A stretch of DNA of 13,465 nucleotides, taken from Anaerolineales bacterium. Its GTDB lineage: Bacteria; Chloroflexota; Anaerolineae; 4572-78; J111. The notes under the pieces were generated by a model. It worked only from the letters and a program-made list of their open reading frames with translations, had not been told where the DNA came from and searched no databases. Made by a program: the position numbers and the translations under genes. Positions 12,925 to 13,465 of the stretch are shown here, piece by piece; the stretch's first letter is position 1, and each line of letters opens with the position of its first letter. Location: the NCBI GenBank assembly GCA_012032575.1, contig JAAUSP010000161.1, positions 1-13,465 of the forward strand. Reading direction: 5' to 3'.

Positions 12925-13465
12925 ATGAGTAAAGCTCAAATCGGGCTGGTGGCGATTATTTCGACAATTTTAACCCTGGCACTTATCGGCGGGTCGCTGT
13001 TGATGTTTACTCAGGTTTCAGCCGCACCGAGTGAAACAATTCTGGCCCAAACTACTGGCTCTGCGGGTTATCTGAGTGTTTCGGCCCTGGCTTTTTGGGC
13101 CGGTGAGCCAGTTTGCGGTTTACTATAAAGATTTCAACCAGCAGCTTCTCACGTTGGGCAATCAGCCGCGCAACTTTACCGGCGACAGCAACCGCTTTAT
13201 TGCCCCGCTCACTCTGGCCGACCAAATGATGCTGAGCGGCCTGACGATATTTGGTCAGGATTTTGACCCACAGGGTGAAATCCGCCTGCGCCTCAAACGC
13301 TGCGACCACAACCAGCCGCGCTGTATTATACTGGCCGAAAATGGCAGCGCCGTAGAGTACGACGATGGACTCTTTGAAAAAGTTTCACGCTTTTAATGAA
13401 CTGGTGGACAATGCCTTTTACGACTATTTTTTGGAACTTGAATTAACGGCTTTGGGCAACAGCGG
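12925..13465 (+). CDS. Membrane-anchored or secreted protein of unknown function, partial and frame-disrupted
   Basis: The ATG at 12925 has a perfect AGGAGG 6 nt upstream. It starts a protein with a short polar N-terminus and a hydrophobic segment (about residues 5-33, IGLVAIISTILTLALIGGSL core) that ends near an Ala-rich SAAPS site. This is a signal peptide or N-terminal anchor. The rest is outside the cell and matches no family I recognise: a polar region (VYYKDFNQQL, then LTLADQMMLSGL), then a charged stretch with Cys-Asp-His and Pro-Arg-Cys. Three frames are needed to read it through. One extra T in the T5 run at 13092-13096 and one extra A in the A5 run at 13377-13381 would explain both breaks; after the second, reading continues as HAFNELVDNAFYDYF to the window edge. 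Sequence error or a decayed gene are both possible. Confidence 0.6.

Noticed and set aside
1..13465. tRNA, rRNA, riboswitch or phage attachment site
   Set aside because: Reading both strands of the spacers showed no cloverleaf, conserved riboswitch core, integrase or direct-repeat att pair.

Overview
The window reads as a moderately GC-rich bacterial chromosome segment, most likely from a member of the Chloroflexota (Anaerolineae/Caldilineae type). This rests on style rather than a marker gene: FHA proteins with Thr/Pro-rich linkers joined to SH3b and Ig-like extracytoplasmic domains, an R3H/Ycf45-type ATPase beside dTMP kinase, a two-part GNAT protein, and intergenic spaces filled with small palindromic repeats. 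No rRNA, tRNA, CRISPR array, transposase or phage gene was seen.

Layout. (1) 1-1536, minus: the N-terminal half of primosomal helicase PriA. It is cut by the window edge and broken by two apparent 1-nt insertions. (2) 1537-1751: a spacer made almost entirely of nested inverted repeats. (3) 1752-4146, minus: gmk, then a rhomboid protease, then a MEMO1-family protein, probably one transcription unit read toward priA. (4) 4147-4323: divergent promoters for gmk and for an FmdB-type zinc-ribbon gene (4324-4725, plus). (5) 4768-8494, minus: GNAT protein, R3H/AAA ATPase and thymidylate kinase. Their spacers carry a second copy of the 1583-1714 element and a different nested palindrome, and the tmk 3' end is built from a heptanucleotide repeat. 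(6) 8495-8858: a gene-free stretch with a promoter and two inverted repeats. (7) 8859-9872, minus: a PfkB-family sugar or nucleoside kinase with its own promoter. (8) 9936-12629, minus: a clear intrinsic terminator, a small membrane FHA protein with its own promoter, and a large FHA-TM-Ig-SH3b protein. (9) 12925-13465, plus: the start of a membrane-anchored or secreted unknown protein, also frame-disrupted and cut by the window edge.

Function. gmk and tmk make nucleotide diphosphates and PriA restarts replication forks, so the left half is housekeeping. The two FHA proteins look like a signalling pair: cytoplasmic phosphothreonine readers anchored in the membrane, one with a long extracytoplasmic sensor or adhesion arm. 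No Ser/Thr kinase or phosphatase lies in the window to partner them.

The least ordinary features are the repeats: at least four families in 13 kb. One has been read into the tmk coding sequence, and one sits 30-50 bp upstream of two different minus-strand start codons in the same orientation. All four frame breaks fall in the two end genes and all are +1, which points to assembly error at contig ends as much as to real decay.
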